This document shows, one piece after another, positions 33,671 to 42,801 of a stretch of 64,000 bases of DNA. The position numbers and the translations under genes are program-made. Source of the DNA: Takakia lepidozioides. Taxonomy: Eukaryota > Streptophyta > Takakiopsida > Takakiales > Takakiaceae. The notes under the pieces were generated by a model that was not told the origin of the DNA, ran no database searches, and worked only from the letters and a program-made list of their open reading frames with translations. Where the stretch lies: the NCBI GenBank assembly GCA_030704615.1, contig CM060733.1:42530001-42594000 (forward strand). The letters are read 5' to 3'. Every line of letters begins with the position of its first letter. Within the stretch, counting starts at the first letter, position 1.

Positions 33671-35025
33671 ATGTCGAGGGAGCGAGATACACTTGCTCGA
33701 TTCCATTCCAATGCAGGTACTCTTCCACTGACTGCCACTGCAGACGACGATGGGTTTGCAGTTGTTCATGAGGATGAGCTGGTTACAGTGTTCCCGCTGG
33801 AGTTGGGTTCTCTCCTTGTTCAAAAAGAGGTGTATGACGAGGATGGGAATTTGGATTCTGGGCACTTGGAGAAACCATTGGTTGGCAAGTGTGGAAGGAA
33901 ATGGAGAGTCCTTCCAGGCACATACCGTGTCCTTGGAAAAGAGAGAAGACAATCAGCAGGATCGGTCGTTACCCCTGGCACTGCAGCATCGGTCATGCAA
34001 CAGAAGGGCACAGTTCCTGTGAAACAAGAGGTGAGCACATCCACTACCTTCGTGACTCTTTCAGACTCGTCCTCGGAGGATGTTTATGAGATTCCTCCAC
34101 CAGTGCAGACTCCGTCATTGGATGATGACGAATTGCAAGAGATAACGAGTGTCATTCCAAAATTGAAAGCCCTTGCAGGTGTGCCTGGGTGCAAGAGCGA
34201 GCTGCGTTTTGTTGATTGGGAGTCCCTTCCTGTGCAACGGGTTCAATACGTGCCAACACAGTTTGATGGGGACATCCTATTTGAGCTCAACCTCCCACCT
34301 CAACCACTGGACTGGCTGGGCTTTTACAGGGCATGGACAAGAAACATGACGGACATCCTTGGTGCAGGACAAAAACGTCGAACATCCATAACGACATTGG
34401 CTTGAAATTTCGGAGGTCGGTCTGCGTTGGGCATTGTAAGTGCCAGAATATTTCTTGCCCTCGCCTGAGAAACAGCGCTCAACCAAATGAAAGTGAGTGG
34501 GAAGGTGTGCCCCTGAATCCTTTCACCCCAGGGCTTGCCCCTCCCAGGACCAATACTTTCGTGTGCAGGTTCTGCAAACTTTCCCCGTCCTGTGTTTCTG
34601 TGTGCCACGCTCGTATGTATCAGGTGGCACACCGATGCAAGACAATGACTCGTGCCTGCATTCATATGGGTGCACACGAGCATCCTGTGTCCAAAGGAAG
34701 TTGCAGGGATAGCGTGGACATCGCTAGAAATCTGCTGAAGCAGGAGTTCCACAATGCCCCTTCTGCAACACCTTCTGCTATAGCGCTTGCAGCTAGCAAG
34801 GCATTCCTAGAGAAACACATACTGGGTGAAGGGGATGCGACACAACTTATGCTGGATGCAGATTCGCTTAATGCAGTCATGGACCATTTCTCCGTGTTGA
34901 GCTCTCCCAATATTCGAAACCAGGTGAATGCACTCAGAATGGGCACAGGCACTGCTGGCTTCATGGACAAGAATATCAGGTTACCGTCGGGAATTTCCCT
35001 TCGTGCACTTGTCCGGACTTTGTAA
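33671..35025 (+). pseudogene. Transposase of element 2, N-terminal half
   Basis: Begins at ATG 33,671 (MSRERDTLARFHSNAG). A conserved block precedes a SUMO-interaction-like FVTLSDSSSED. Then come VQYVPTQFDGDILFEL, a frame change near 34,335 that may be a short intron ending TTTTACAG, and MDKKHDGHPWCRTKTS. A Cys/His-rich zinc-binding region follows: GHCKCQNISCP, CRFCK..PSCVSVCHARMYQV, TRACIHMGAHEHPV. Element 1 has the same order at 47,426-47,780 (LRCLNPAC, CAHCKEPPMCMSMCRAKQYY, TRACIHVGVHCHPL). The zinc region probably binds DNA. The frame stops at 35,025, just where the catalytic core should begin; that core is found on the other strand. Confidence 0.6.
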
Positions 35026-35027
35026 CG

Positions 35028-35219
35028 ATGCGTGAGGGCGCTCTCGGCATGAGAGGGAAGTGGGTCCCCTGCAAGCATCAATATTACATATACCTTGTGA
35101 TTATGTGTTGCGACGGTAAGAGAGACCAATTCATCCACCAAGCCACACTAGGCTATGGAGAAGTGAACACCCTTCTACAGCGGGACACCTCGCGTGGAGC
35201 TCCGCCAACTTCTCTTTGA
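35028..35219 (+). pseudogene. Possible C-terminal SWIM-type finger remnant of the transposase
   Basis: A short plus-strand frame containing KWVPCKHQYYIYLV and QFIHQATLGYGEV. The CKH followed by aromatics resembles the second half of a SWIM zinc finger, which ends many Mutator-like transposases. It directly follows the N-terminal half with the core missing. Low certainty. Confidence 0.3.
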
Positions 35220-35220
35220 A

Positions 35221-37295
35221 CACATACGAGCCATGCCCGCTTCCCATGCTGATTTGCAGGTTGCCATGTGAAGACTTTGCACTATGAAGAACTGACCCAA
35301 TTGACAGCACTGTGTAAATCCGTCCATACCCCGGAGAAGGGACTTCGGTGATACGAGACACCCGAGCCTGCAAAATTCTAGCAGATTCCATCTTGCATTC
35401 GTGATCTGCACCCGAAGCGAAACGGCGCACTGTTTTTCCATCTCTTTTTGTTGGGTGGGAGTCGGCACCGGGTGGCGGCATTGCCGGAGCATGTGGCACA
35501 TCTGTGCCGACAGTGCATGAGGGCACCACCCGGGACCGTGCAAGACGGAACCCTCCTTCCTCCAGCATGCTTATCTCGGTTGATGACAGCGACGTCCCAA
35601 TTTGCACAGGCCAAATTGCGGGGGGAGGGGGTTTCATTATCACCGAAGGACGAACTGTTCCCTTCACGCATCGTGCCATATCATCTGGGCAGAACCAAAA
35701 TTTGTGGTCCTTTGACTCCCCACTATGATAAGGTCGGAACAACCCTGTGAATGTTGGAGCTGGAGTCCCCTGGAGCCTTTGCATATCTTTGATTTGCATT
35801 TCTTGAATGAGGGGGTCCGAATTGCCATGCAAGCCACTCTAGATCCTGGTGGGGTGCGTTCTATATGCCACTCACTATCAATGCAATCGGATTCCTGCAC
35901 CATGGCCACCGCCTCCTCCAATGGGATTCCCGCTGCTGTGCTTGTATGTTCTGCACCTGCTCCACTGGAGGAGGACCCACCTGGGAAGGGGCGGGCACAC
36001 GACTCAGTCTGTAGTGGAGACACCTTTGGCACAGAGAAATTGACCCTGTCTGGCCGATGGGAATCTCCATCTGACCCTGGAAGAGTGTTCAATTTCCTTT
36101 TGCATGATCCAAATCTTTCCTCGCCTTCCAAATGGGGGATCCTGGATTGTAGAGCGGACCCTTCAGTGCATCTGTTTAGAGCTCTGGCCATCTTCGACGG
36201 GACTCCGGACCTACTCGCAGCCCTTAGCATCAACAAAGTCGTATCAGGGCCCTTGCCTCCACCCCGTCCCATCAGAAAATTGCGGTACCTGGTTTGTTGT
36301 GTAAGTGCACGCACCATGTCATCAGCAGTGGCCACATACAAGTCACGACCTGCTTTGGTAGACTGCTGCATCCAGGCGTTGTGAACAGTCTCCGCCAAAT
36401 TACAGGATGGCATGTCGGCCAAGTCCTCCAAGGACATGTCCTGCAGGAGGCATTGCATGGATATGTGAGGAACGAAAACAAATGGTAGAGGTTCTTCAAG
36501 TGACAATCGAAGAACCCCAAATGAACAGGCACGATGCAAAATTTCTGTTTTTGGGATTGAAGAGGCTTACCGTCGTCATGAAAGCTCCCCACTGTCTGTA
36601 CCTGAAGTGCCAGAAAACCAACCAGTCCTCCAACTCCTTTACGTGGGTACCTGTTGCAGCACCAGAGGAGAACCACCAAGCCCGGATTGCCTGGTAAGTG
36701 CTCTCAGCTTCTCCCATTGAGGTGGCATTCTTGTACTTGAGACAGAGCCTTCTGTGCTCCAACTGCAGGTCAGGGCGAATGCAGCGCTTTGTATGACGTG
36801 CCAGAGATTGAGTCCAATGGAAGAGGCATGTGCGCTCCCTATTTTCCATTGGGACCTTAGGATCCCCCGAACCAAACACGCGTCGCACTGCATTGAAATT
36901 TGCCTGTGCACTATCAGCCATGAAGCCCGCAAAATTTGTGTTTTGTATTCCATTGCGCTGCATGACGGCCAAGAGCGAATTCCACATGAGCATTTGGGAT
37001 TCAGTGTCCTCCGACTGCATATCACAAATTGCTATGGAGAGCACACACTGGTACGCCGGATCATACACATGGCACGCCATGGTTGTCCAACCCTTCACCC
37101 GTTTGCAGTGATCAAACATTAACCAACATTTAGCCAAATCTCCTCCTGGTTGCATACGGCGGACAATGCTCACACCACTGCCTTCGCCCACAGCGGACAT
37201 CTTGAACAAATACACCTTGGACGAGCCCTGGCCAGGGAAGACACTGTTTTGAATGAATTCATAGCGACTCCTCCGCTTCAAACATATGGATTTCG
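35221..37295 (-). pseudogene. Transposase catalytic core of element 2, inverted relative to its N-terminus
   Basis: Minus strand. 36,496-37,281 reads YLFKMSAVGEGSGVSIVRR, LMFDHCKRVKGWTTMACHVYD (first Asp), IAICDMQSEDTESQ, FMADSAQANFNAVRRVFG (second Asp), CLFHWTQSLARHTK (Cys/His pair between the second and third acids), and ELEDWLVFWHFRYRQWG. This is the layout of an RNase-H-fold DDE transposase near the Mutator-like group. A further exon at 35,664-36,400 begins after an intron and is Ser/Pro-rich later. It matches element 1 at 48,090-48,305 (CYIFKMS, VMFDHIKRITNHQWVTMGAHVYD, IAICEM). In element 1 this core follows the zinc region directly on the same strand, so the element 2 copy has been rearranged. 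Confidence 0.65.
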
Positions 37296-37630
37296 TTTAC
37301 GGAACCAGGGCAAATGCACATGCAATTCATTGTAAGCGTCTATCTGTAAATTGAAATAAACTGTGACAATCATTCTGAGCTCAAATCTGCCATGTTTTCA
37401 TATTTCTATTTTTGAGCGGGCATTGCACACATGGTGTGTGTTGGCCCCCTTTGTTTTGTCCACGGTAATAGGCCCTCTTCCTGCAATCCTCGCCTATAGG
37501 ACCTTCTTCTCCAGCAGATTGGTGCCGCTCACGCTTCCCTGAAGCGTGAGCTCAGCTCACGCTTTCTAGCTTGGACGTGAGCTCAGCTCCCAGGCTCACG
37601 GGGCTGGGCTCACGCCGTAGCTACGCTCGG

Positions 37631-38653
37631 AATGACCAGCCTAGGAGTCAGGATTATAGAAATAATCCTAGAGTAGACCAAGGGCGAGGACCCAATGGTG
37701 AAGAACTGTGTTACTATTGTAATCAGGCAAGACATCGCAAGGCAGCCTGTTCATTCTGGATTAGACACCAGAATGAGATGAGAGCTCCTGTGAATGAGGG
37801 CCCAGCGGTGGCAGCTCATATGGTTAGGCCATGTGTTGTACCAAAAGTAAGTACAATGATAGTAACGAGAAGCAAAGCCAAACTAATACCTCCAGTAGTT
37901 GAGGAAGATGATGTTAATGAAGATGGCAGTGATGTGCCTGAAGATGATGAGGCTTGGAGAGATGAGAAGGAACTGCACAAGGAAGTGGCAGATACCATAA
38001 GGGAAATGCAGAAGAGTACTGATATTCCTATGGCAGATTCCTCTGATTCTGATGGAGAAGAAGAAGTGAGTAAGGATGAAAGGAAGAAAGAAGCTGCAGA
38101 CATGCAGAGTAATGAAGGGACTTTGGCTGAAGTAATATGCCAGACCAAAGCGGAGATTATTATTGGACAGCTATTGGCTGTGGCACCTTATTGTAGACAC
38201 AGGCTGTATCAAGCAATCAATCGAATTGCCCATGTGACAGGGAACATAGACCTGAACAGCAAGGTGGCCAGTTATAATGTGAAGCCGGAAGGGCGAGAAA
38301 CAGTCATGGACTTTGATGATTCCATGCCAGTAATCCAATTGAGAATTGGAAGCACAGAACTAACTGATGTACTGATAGATGGAGGCTCTGGAGTGAACAT
38401 CATGACAGACCAATTAAGGCAGAAGCTTGGTCTAAGTAACATGAAGCCAGCCCCATTTACAGTAACAATGGCAGATCAAAGAAGTGTACATCCACTGGGA
38501 TTGATAAGAGGAGTTAAGATACAGATTCAAAAGATGATCTTTATTATCACAGTAACTGTGTTAAAAATGGATGAAGTCATGGAAGCTTACTCCTTATTGT
38601 TGGGACGTCCGTGGCTGAAACAGGCCAGGGTATTTCATGACTGGAATTCCTAG
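37631..38653 (+). pseudogene. Ty3-A gag tail (zinc knuckle) and aspartic protease
   Basis: Resumes gag after element 2 with CYYCNQARHRKAAC, a CCHC-type knuckle at about 37,710-37,750. An acidic linker follows, then a retropepsin-like domain at 38,300-38,640: MPVIQLRIGSTELTDVLIDGGSGVNIM, LGRPWL. The catalytic motif is D-G-G-S rather than the common D-T/S-G, a form seen in other plant Ty3 proteins. It cleaves the polyprotein. The frame ends at TAG 38,653. Confidence 0.85.
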
Positions 38654-38830
38654 TTACTAACTGTGCATGATGGGATGCACAAGATACAAATTACCACTAA
38701 GAAATCTAGTAGATTACCTGCTACGAGAAGACCTTGAGGGGTCAGGGAGTATGACTGGAGGGGAGGACTGGATGAGGAGCAGGAAGCTACCCTGTTCGCT
38801 GCACACCCAGAGTGGGAGCAGGTTAGAGAG

Positions 38831-39914
38831 ATGCCGCTGGAAGGCCTAAGTTGTTTAAAAGGTATCTGCTGTGGTGTAGTGATAGCAACACCAATTGAAG
38901 GTGAAACAAGCAGTTACCCACCACATTTCTATGAAGAAAGAGAAGGAGAAATGGAAATCCTAGAGGAACCAGCCACTATGAGTTTACAGGATGAAGTGGG
39001 GACTGGTTGGACAATCACAGCTGATGAGCAGGTGAGAGAAGTGAATGTGGGAACTGAAGAAGAACCGAGGATGGTGAAGGTAGGGGCTGATTTGGAGCCA
39101 GAATTCTTTGAGGAAGCTAAGAGTTTGTTCATCAAATACAAAGATGTATTTGCTTGGAGCTACGAGGATCTAAAAGGGATACCACCTGAGATCTGTCAGC
39201 ATAAGATTGAACTAACCAGGGCCAGTACCAATCAAACAGGCAAGGTACAGAATGAATCCCAACTATGCACAGAAGGTTGGAAAAGAGATCAAGAAGTTGG
39301 CTGAGGCTAAGTTTATATACCCGATAGAGTATACAACTTGGTTGTCACCCATTGTGATAGTTCCCAAGAAGAATGGTAAACTGAGAGTTTGTGTGAACTA
39401 TAAGAAGTTGAATGCTTGCATGAAGAAAGATCCTTTCCCTTTGCCATTCACAGAAGCGGTATTGGACACTGTGGCAGGCCATGAGATGTACTCATTCATG
39501 GATGGCTTCAGTGGTTATAATCAAGTGTAAGTGGAAGAAGAAGACCAGGGAAAGACAACTTTCATCACAGACTGGGGTGCTTATGCATACAAAGTCATGC
39601 CTTTTGGACTTTGTAATGCACCAGCAACCTTTCAGAGAGTGATAAGTGAATCTTTTCATGAGTATCTGGATGATTTCATGCAGGTGTTCTTGGATTATTT
39701 CAGTGTGTACAGCTCTAAGAATGAGCACTTGCATAAATTGGAGTTATGTTTGGCCAGATGCAGGATGAGAGGTCTGGGCCTGAATCCAGAGAAGTGTACT
39801 TTCTGTGTGAACTCAGGGGTGCTTTTGGGACACATTGTGTGTAAGAGGGGACTTCTTGTGGATCCCAGGAAGACAGAGGCCATTAAAGCCTCTCCACCAC
39901 CAGTAAATGTTTAA
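38831..39914 (+). pseudogene. Ty3-A reverse transcriptase
   Basis: The upstream linker FIKYKDVFAWSYEDLKGIP (about 39,130) is typical for Ty3. A frameshift near 39,250 leads to the RT: TTWLSPIVIVPKKNGKLRVCVNYKKLN, MDGFSGYNQV, a stop at 39,528, then TTFITDWGAYAYKVMPFGLCNAPATFQR. The active-site box reads FLDYFSVYS where FxDD is expected, so one of the two catalytic aspartates is replaced by Tyr. A stop also ends the frame at 39,914. The enzyme would be inactive. Confidence 0.9.
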
Positions 39915-40551
39915 GAGTCTAAGGAGATTCCTTGGACAAACCAGTTATTACAGAAGATTTGTCAAAAAATATGCACAGATAGCAGCACCATTGAGCAAGC
40001 TTCTGAAGAAAGATGCAGTGTTTGCATGGACAGCTGAATGTCAACAGGCTTTTGAGGAACTTACATTGTCAGTAACAACTACACCTGTGCTGATTAACCC
40101 TCACTGGCATGTAGTATTTCATGTTCACTGTGATGCCTCAGGAGAAGCGTTGGGAACGGTGTTAGCCCAAAATGTTACAGGAAATATAGATTCACCGGTG
40201 TACTATGCTAGCAGGTTGATGAACAGTGCTGAAAGGAACTGTAGCACAACTGAAAGAGAAGCACTTGCAATGATTTATGCAGTCAAGAAATTCAGGCATT
40301 ACCTATTGGGAAGAAAGTTTATGTTTTATGTGGATCACCAGGCTCTGATATATCTGGTGAACAAACCTTTGATAAGTGGAAGGATAGCAAGGTGGTTAAT
40401 AATCTTGCACGGGTTTGAGTTCGAAGTTGTTTACAAGCCTGGCTGTTTGCATCTTGTGGCAGATCATTTGTCACGCCTAACAACAGGAGAGCCCGCCACA
40501 GGAATAGACGACCAATTACCTGATGCGAGTTTATTTACAATGGAGGTATAG
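39907..40551 (+). CDS. Ty3-A RNase H region
   Basis: LRRFLGQTSYYRRFVKKYAQIAAPLSKLLKK is the RT connection. HCDASGEALGTVLAQ carries the first acidic residue of RNase H, and STTEREALAMIYAVKKFRHYLLG the Glu. FYVDHQAL and RIARWLIILHGFEFEVVYKPG...ADHLSRL complete the domain. It degrades the RNA of RNA/DNA hybrids. The frame is open for 214 codons and ends before the integrase frame. Confidence 0.9.
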   Translation: MFKSLRRFLGQTSYYRRFVKKYAQIAAPLSKLLKKDAVFAWTAECQQAFEELTLSVTTTPVLINPHWHVVFHVHCDASGEALGTVLAQNVTGNIDSPVYYASRLMNSAERNCSTTEREALAMIYAVKKFRHYLLGRKFMFYVDHQALIYLVNKPLISGRIARWLIILHGFEFEVVYKPGCLHLVADHLSRLTTGEPATGIDDQLPDASLFTMEV

Positions 40552-40569
40552 GGAAGTGCAGATGAATGG

Positions 40570-41998
40570 TTGGATTGGCAGTGGCCAATCAGATACTACC
40601 TTACTCATGGTCAGTGCCCACCTAGTTATGGTAAGGAGCAAAGGAAGAGAATCGCTATCAAGGCTTTACCTTATACTATGGTAGGGGGCAGAATGTATAA
40701 GCTAGAACCTGATGGAGTACTAAAACGATGCTTGTACCACCATGAAGTAAATAAAGTTTTGGAGGAAGTTCATAAAGGAGTGGCTGGAGGACATTTTGGA
40801 GAAGAGACTACCAGTAGGAAGATACTACTTGCAGGTTACTGGTGGCCTACTTTGTTCACGGATGTACACAAGTATTGTCAGAGTTGAGATGAATGTCAGA
40901 GGCTAGGACCTTTGCAGAGATCTGGGAAGATGACTTTGCATCCTACGATGCCTACTGAACCATTTCAGAAATGGGGACTAGACTTTGTTGGACCAATTAA
41001 CCCACCGGCCAAGAATACACAGAACAAGTATATAATTACAGCCACTGATTATACTACGAAGTGGGTGGAAGCTAAAGCTCTGAGGGACAACACAGCCAAG
41101 TCCACAACAAGGTTCCTGTATGAGAACATACTTACACGATTTGGCTGTCCATTGGAATTTATCAGTGACCAGGGAAGTCACTTCATTAATGAGACCATTG
41201 AACTATTGACTAAAGAGTTCATGATTGTGCATAGGAAGAGTACAACGTAATGGGTAGGCAGAGGCTACCAACAAAATACTATGTACTATCTTGGCTAAGA
41301 TAGTCAATGCAAACAGAACGGATTGGGATACAAAGCTGCTGATAGCTTTGTGGTCATACATGTTTTCATATAAAATCACGACTAAGTATACACCATTCCA
41401 ATTAGTTTATGGTATGGAAGCTTTACTTCCAGTGGAATTCTTGTTACCTACCATGAGAATGGAATGGGGAAAGAGAATGGAATTGGAAGATTCAATTAAG
41501 GTCAGGAAACGTGAATTATACCATGTGAAAGAAGTACGTGCTGATGCAGCTGATATCATGACCAGAATTCAGATGAAGAGGAAGGAACAGTTTGATGAAG
41601 GCAAATTAAAGACTTTTAAGACGGGAGATTTGGTTCTCTGGTTGCAGAAGAAGGGGAAGATTAAAGCTTCTAAGCTTAAATCACCATGGAAGGGACCTTA
41701 TGTCATACAGAAGATGTATGATAACAACATAGCCATGTTACAAACCATTAACAAAGAGATGCTGGGAAGAGTCAATGCCAATAAGTTGAAGGGGTACAAT
41801 GGTATCCATGACAAACCATTGCAGCACGATTTGCATGTTGAAACGCAAAAGCAGTCACGGGCTGCGCCAGTGATACCAACGGAGTACGGAGCACTTGTCG
41901 CTAATCCGAGTATATATGACCAGGGCGGGAACTACAGGTGTTCGCATACCTATCACAGCCCATCACAGCGCCACACAGCCTATCACAGCCCATCATAG
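40570..41998 (+). pseudogene. Ty3-A integrase
   Basis: The HHCC zinc region is EVHKGVAGGHFGEETTSRKILLAGYWWPTLFTDVHKYC (His/His/Cys), then a stop, then DECQ. The core DDE is GLDFVGPI (first Asp), FISDQGSHF (second Asp) and a broken stretch after a stop at 41,250 where the Glu should lie. The C-terminal part (41,291-41,900) has YGMEALLPVEF and TGDLVLWLQKKGKIKASKLKSPWKGPYVI, a GPY/F module. The end runs into a minisatellite. At least two stops disable it. Confidence 0.9.
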
Positions 41999-42130
41999 CG
42001 TCACACAGCCTATCACAGCCCATCATAGCGTCACACAGCCTATCACAGCCCATCATAGTGCCACACAGCCTATCACAGCCCATCACAGCGTGACACAGCC
42101 TATCACAGCCCAACACAGCCCATATAGATT
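41944..42130. repeat. 30-bp minisatellite, CACAGCC-rich
   Basis: Five to six copies of a 30-base unit of the form TATCACAGCCCATCA(C/T)AGCG followed by (C/T)CACACAGCC. Similar CACAGCC-rich tracts lie in the LTRs (14,598-14,690, 46,500-46,630 and 48,428-48,600). Confidence 0.93.
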
Positions 42131-42447
42131 ACACAGTCCATAGGATCAGTGACAGGTGGACGTGGGTTAACATCCGGAGAGTGGCCGGCGGAAAAGTGGA
42201 TGAAGGCAGGTTTAGAAATGGACACGTGGACGCCATGGCGAGAAGGAAGACAAAATTGGCCGTCAAAGTACCTTACTGGCACGTTAACCAAAATTTATTG
42301 TGGGCCCATTAATGCATACAGGGAAAGGGTACGGAACCCTTTACAAGTACCAAAAAGTGAAATCCTTGTCACATGTGCTATCCTACTGGACAGTCCAGGG
42401 GGGAAAATCCACGGAAGGGAATTAAATTACAGAGCCAACAGCCAATC

Positions 42448-42672
42448 ATGAGCCAGAACTACCTGCAGAGGGTATTTTCCAAGAAGCAAGATCAAGAATT
42501 TAGAGAAATTATGAGCGCAAGAGTCAGCGTGGTTCCGAGTAACGGGCGTCTCGACAGGGGAGACAATCAAAGCTATAGCTTTGAAGCTATGGTGGAAATA
42601 ACAGACTACACGTCGCCTTACTACTTACGCAGTGGCACAAGGACAGACGAACGGAGAGTACATTTTCTCTAA
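42448..42672 (+). CDS. Small ORF between pol and the long extra ORF
   Basis: MSQNYLQRVFSKKQDQEF to a stop at 42,672, about 75 codons, ending in YYLRSGTRTDERR. I recognise no family. It lies in an otherwise gene-free spacer (42,130-42,800) of Ty3-A. Could be chance. Confidence 0.25.
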   Translation: MSQNYLQRVFSKKQDQEFREIMSARVSVVPSNGRLDRGDNQSYSFEAMVEITDYTSPYYLRSGTRTDERRVHFL

Positions 42673-42801
42673 ATCGATACTTGCAAGCCCCACAGGCTTA
42701 CAAGCACTTACCCATTTCATTCTGTGCCAACCATACCTTCATGCTCTGTGCCATGCAAGCTTTCCTTCAGCTGTTTCACAAAGCCTTTCTGTTTGTCTAG
42801 A

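Larger units (their letters stand above)
25154..37627. mobile_element. Element 2, large DNA transposon nested in Ty3-A gag
   Basis: The Ty3-A gag reads ...GNYR up to 25,153 and resumes RNDQPRSQDYR at 37,628, so the insert is bounded to within a few bases. CGG occurs at both joins and may be a 3-bp target duplication. Both ends carry GGCGTGAGCC in inverted orientation within about 35 bases of the end, plus further GTGAGCC repeats. CCTATTTCCG-type motifs lie just inside. Contents in order: methylase gene (minus), palindrome array, transposase pieces. Stretch 25,154-25,660 is the left terminal region; 32,993-33,658 shows no gene and probably contains promoters. 37,300-37,627 is the right terminal region. 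Confidence 0.75.
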
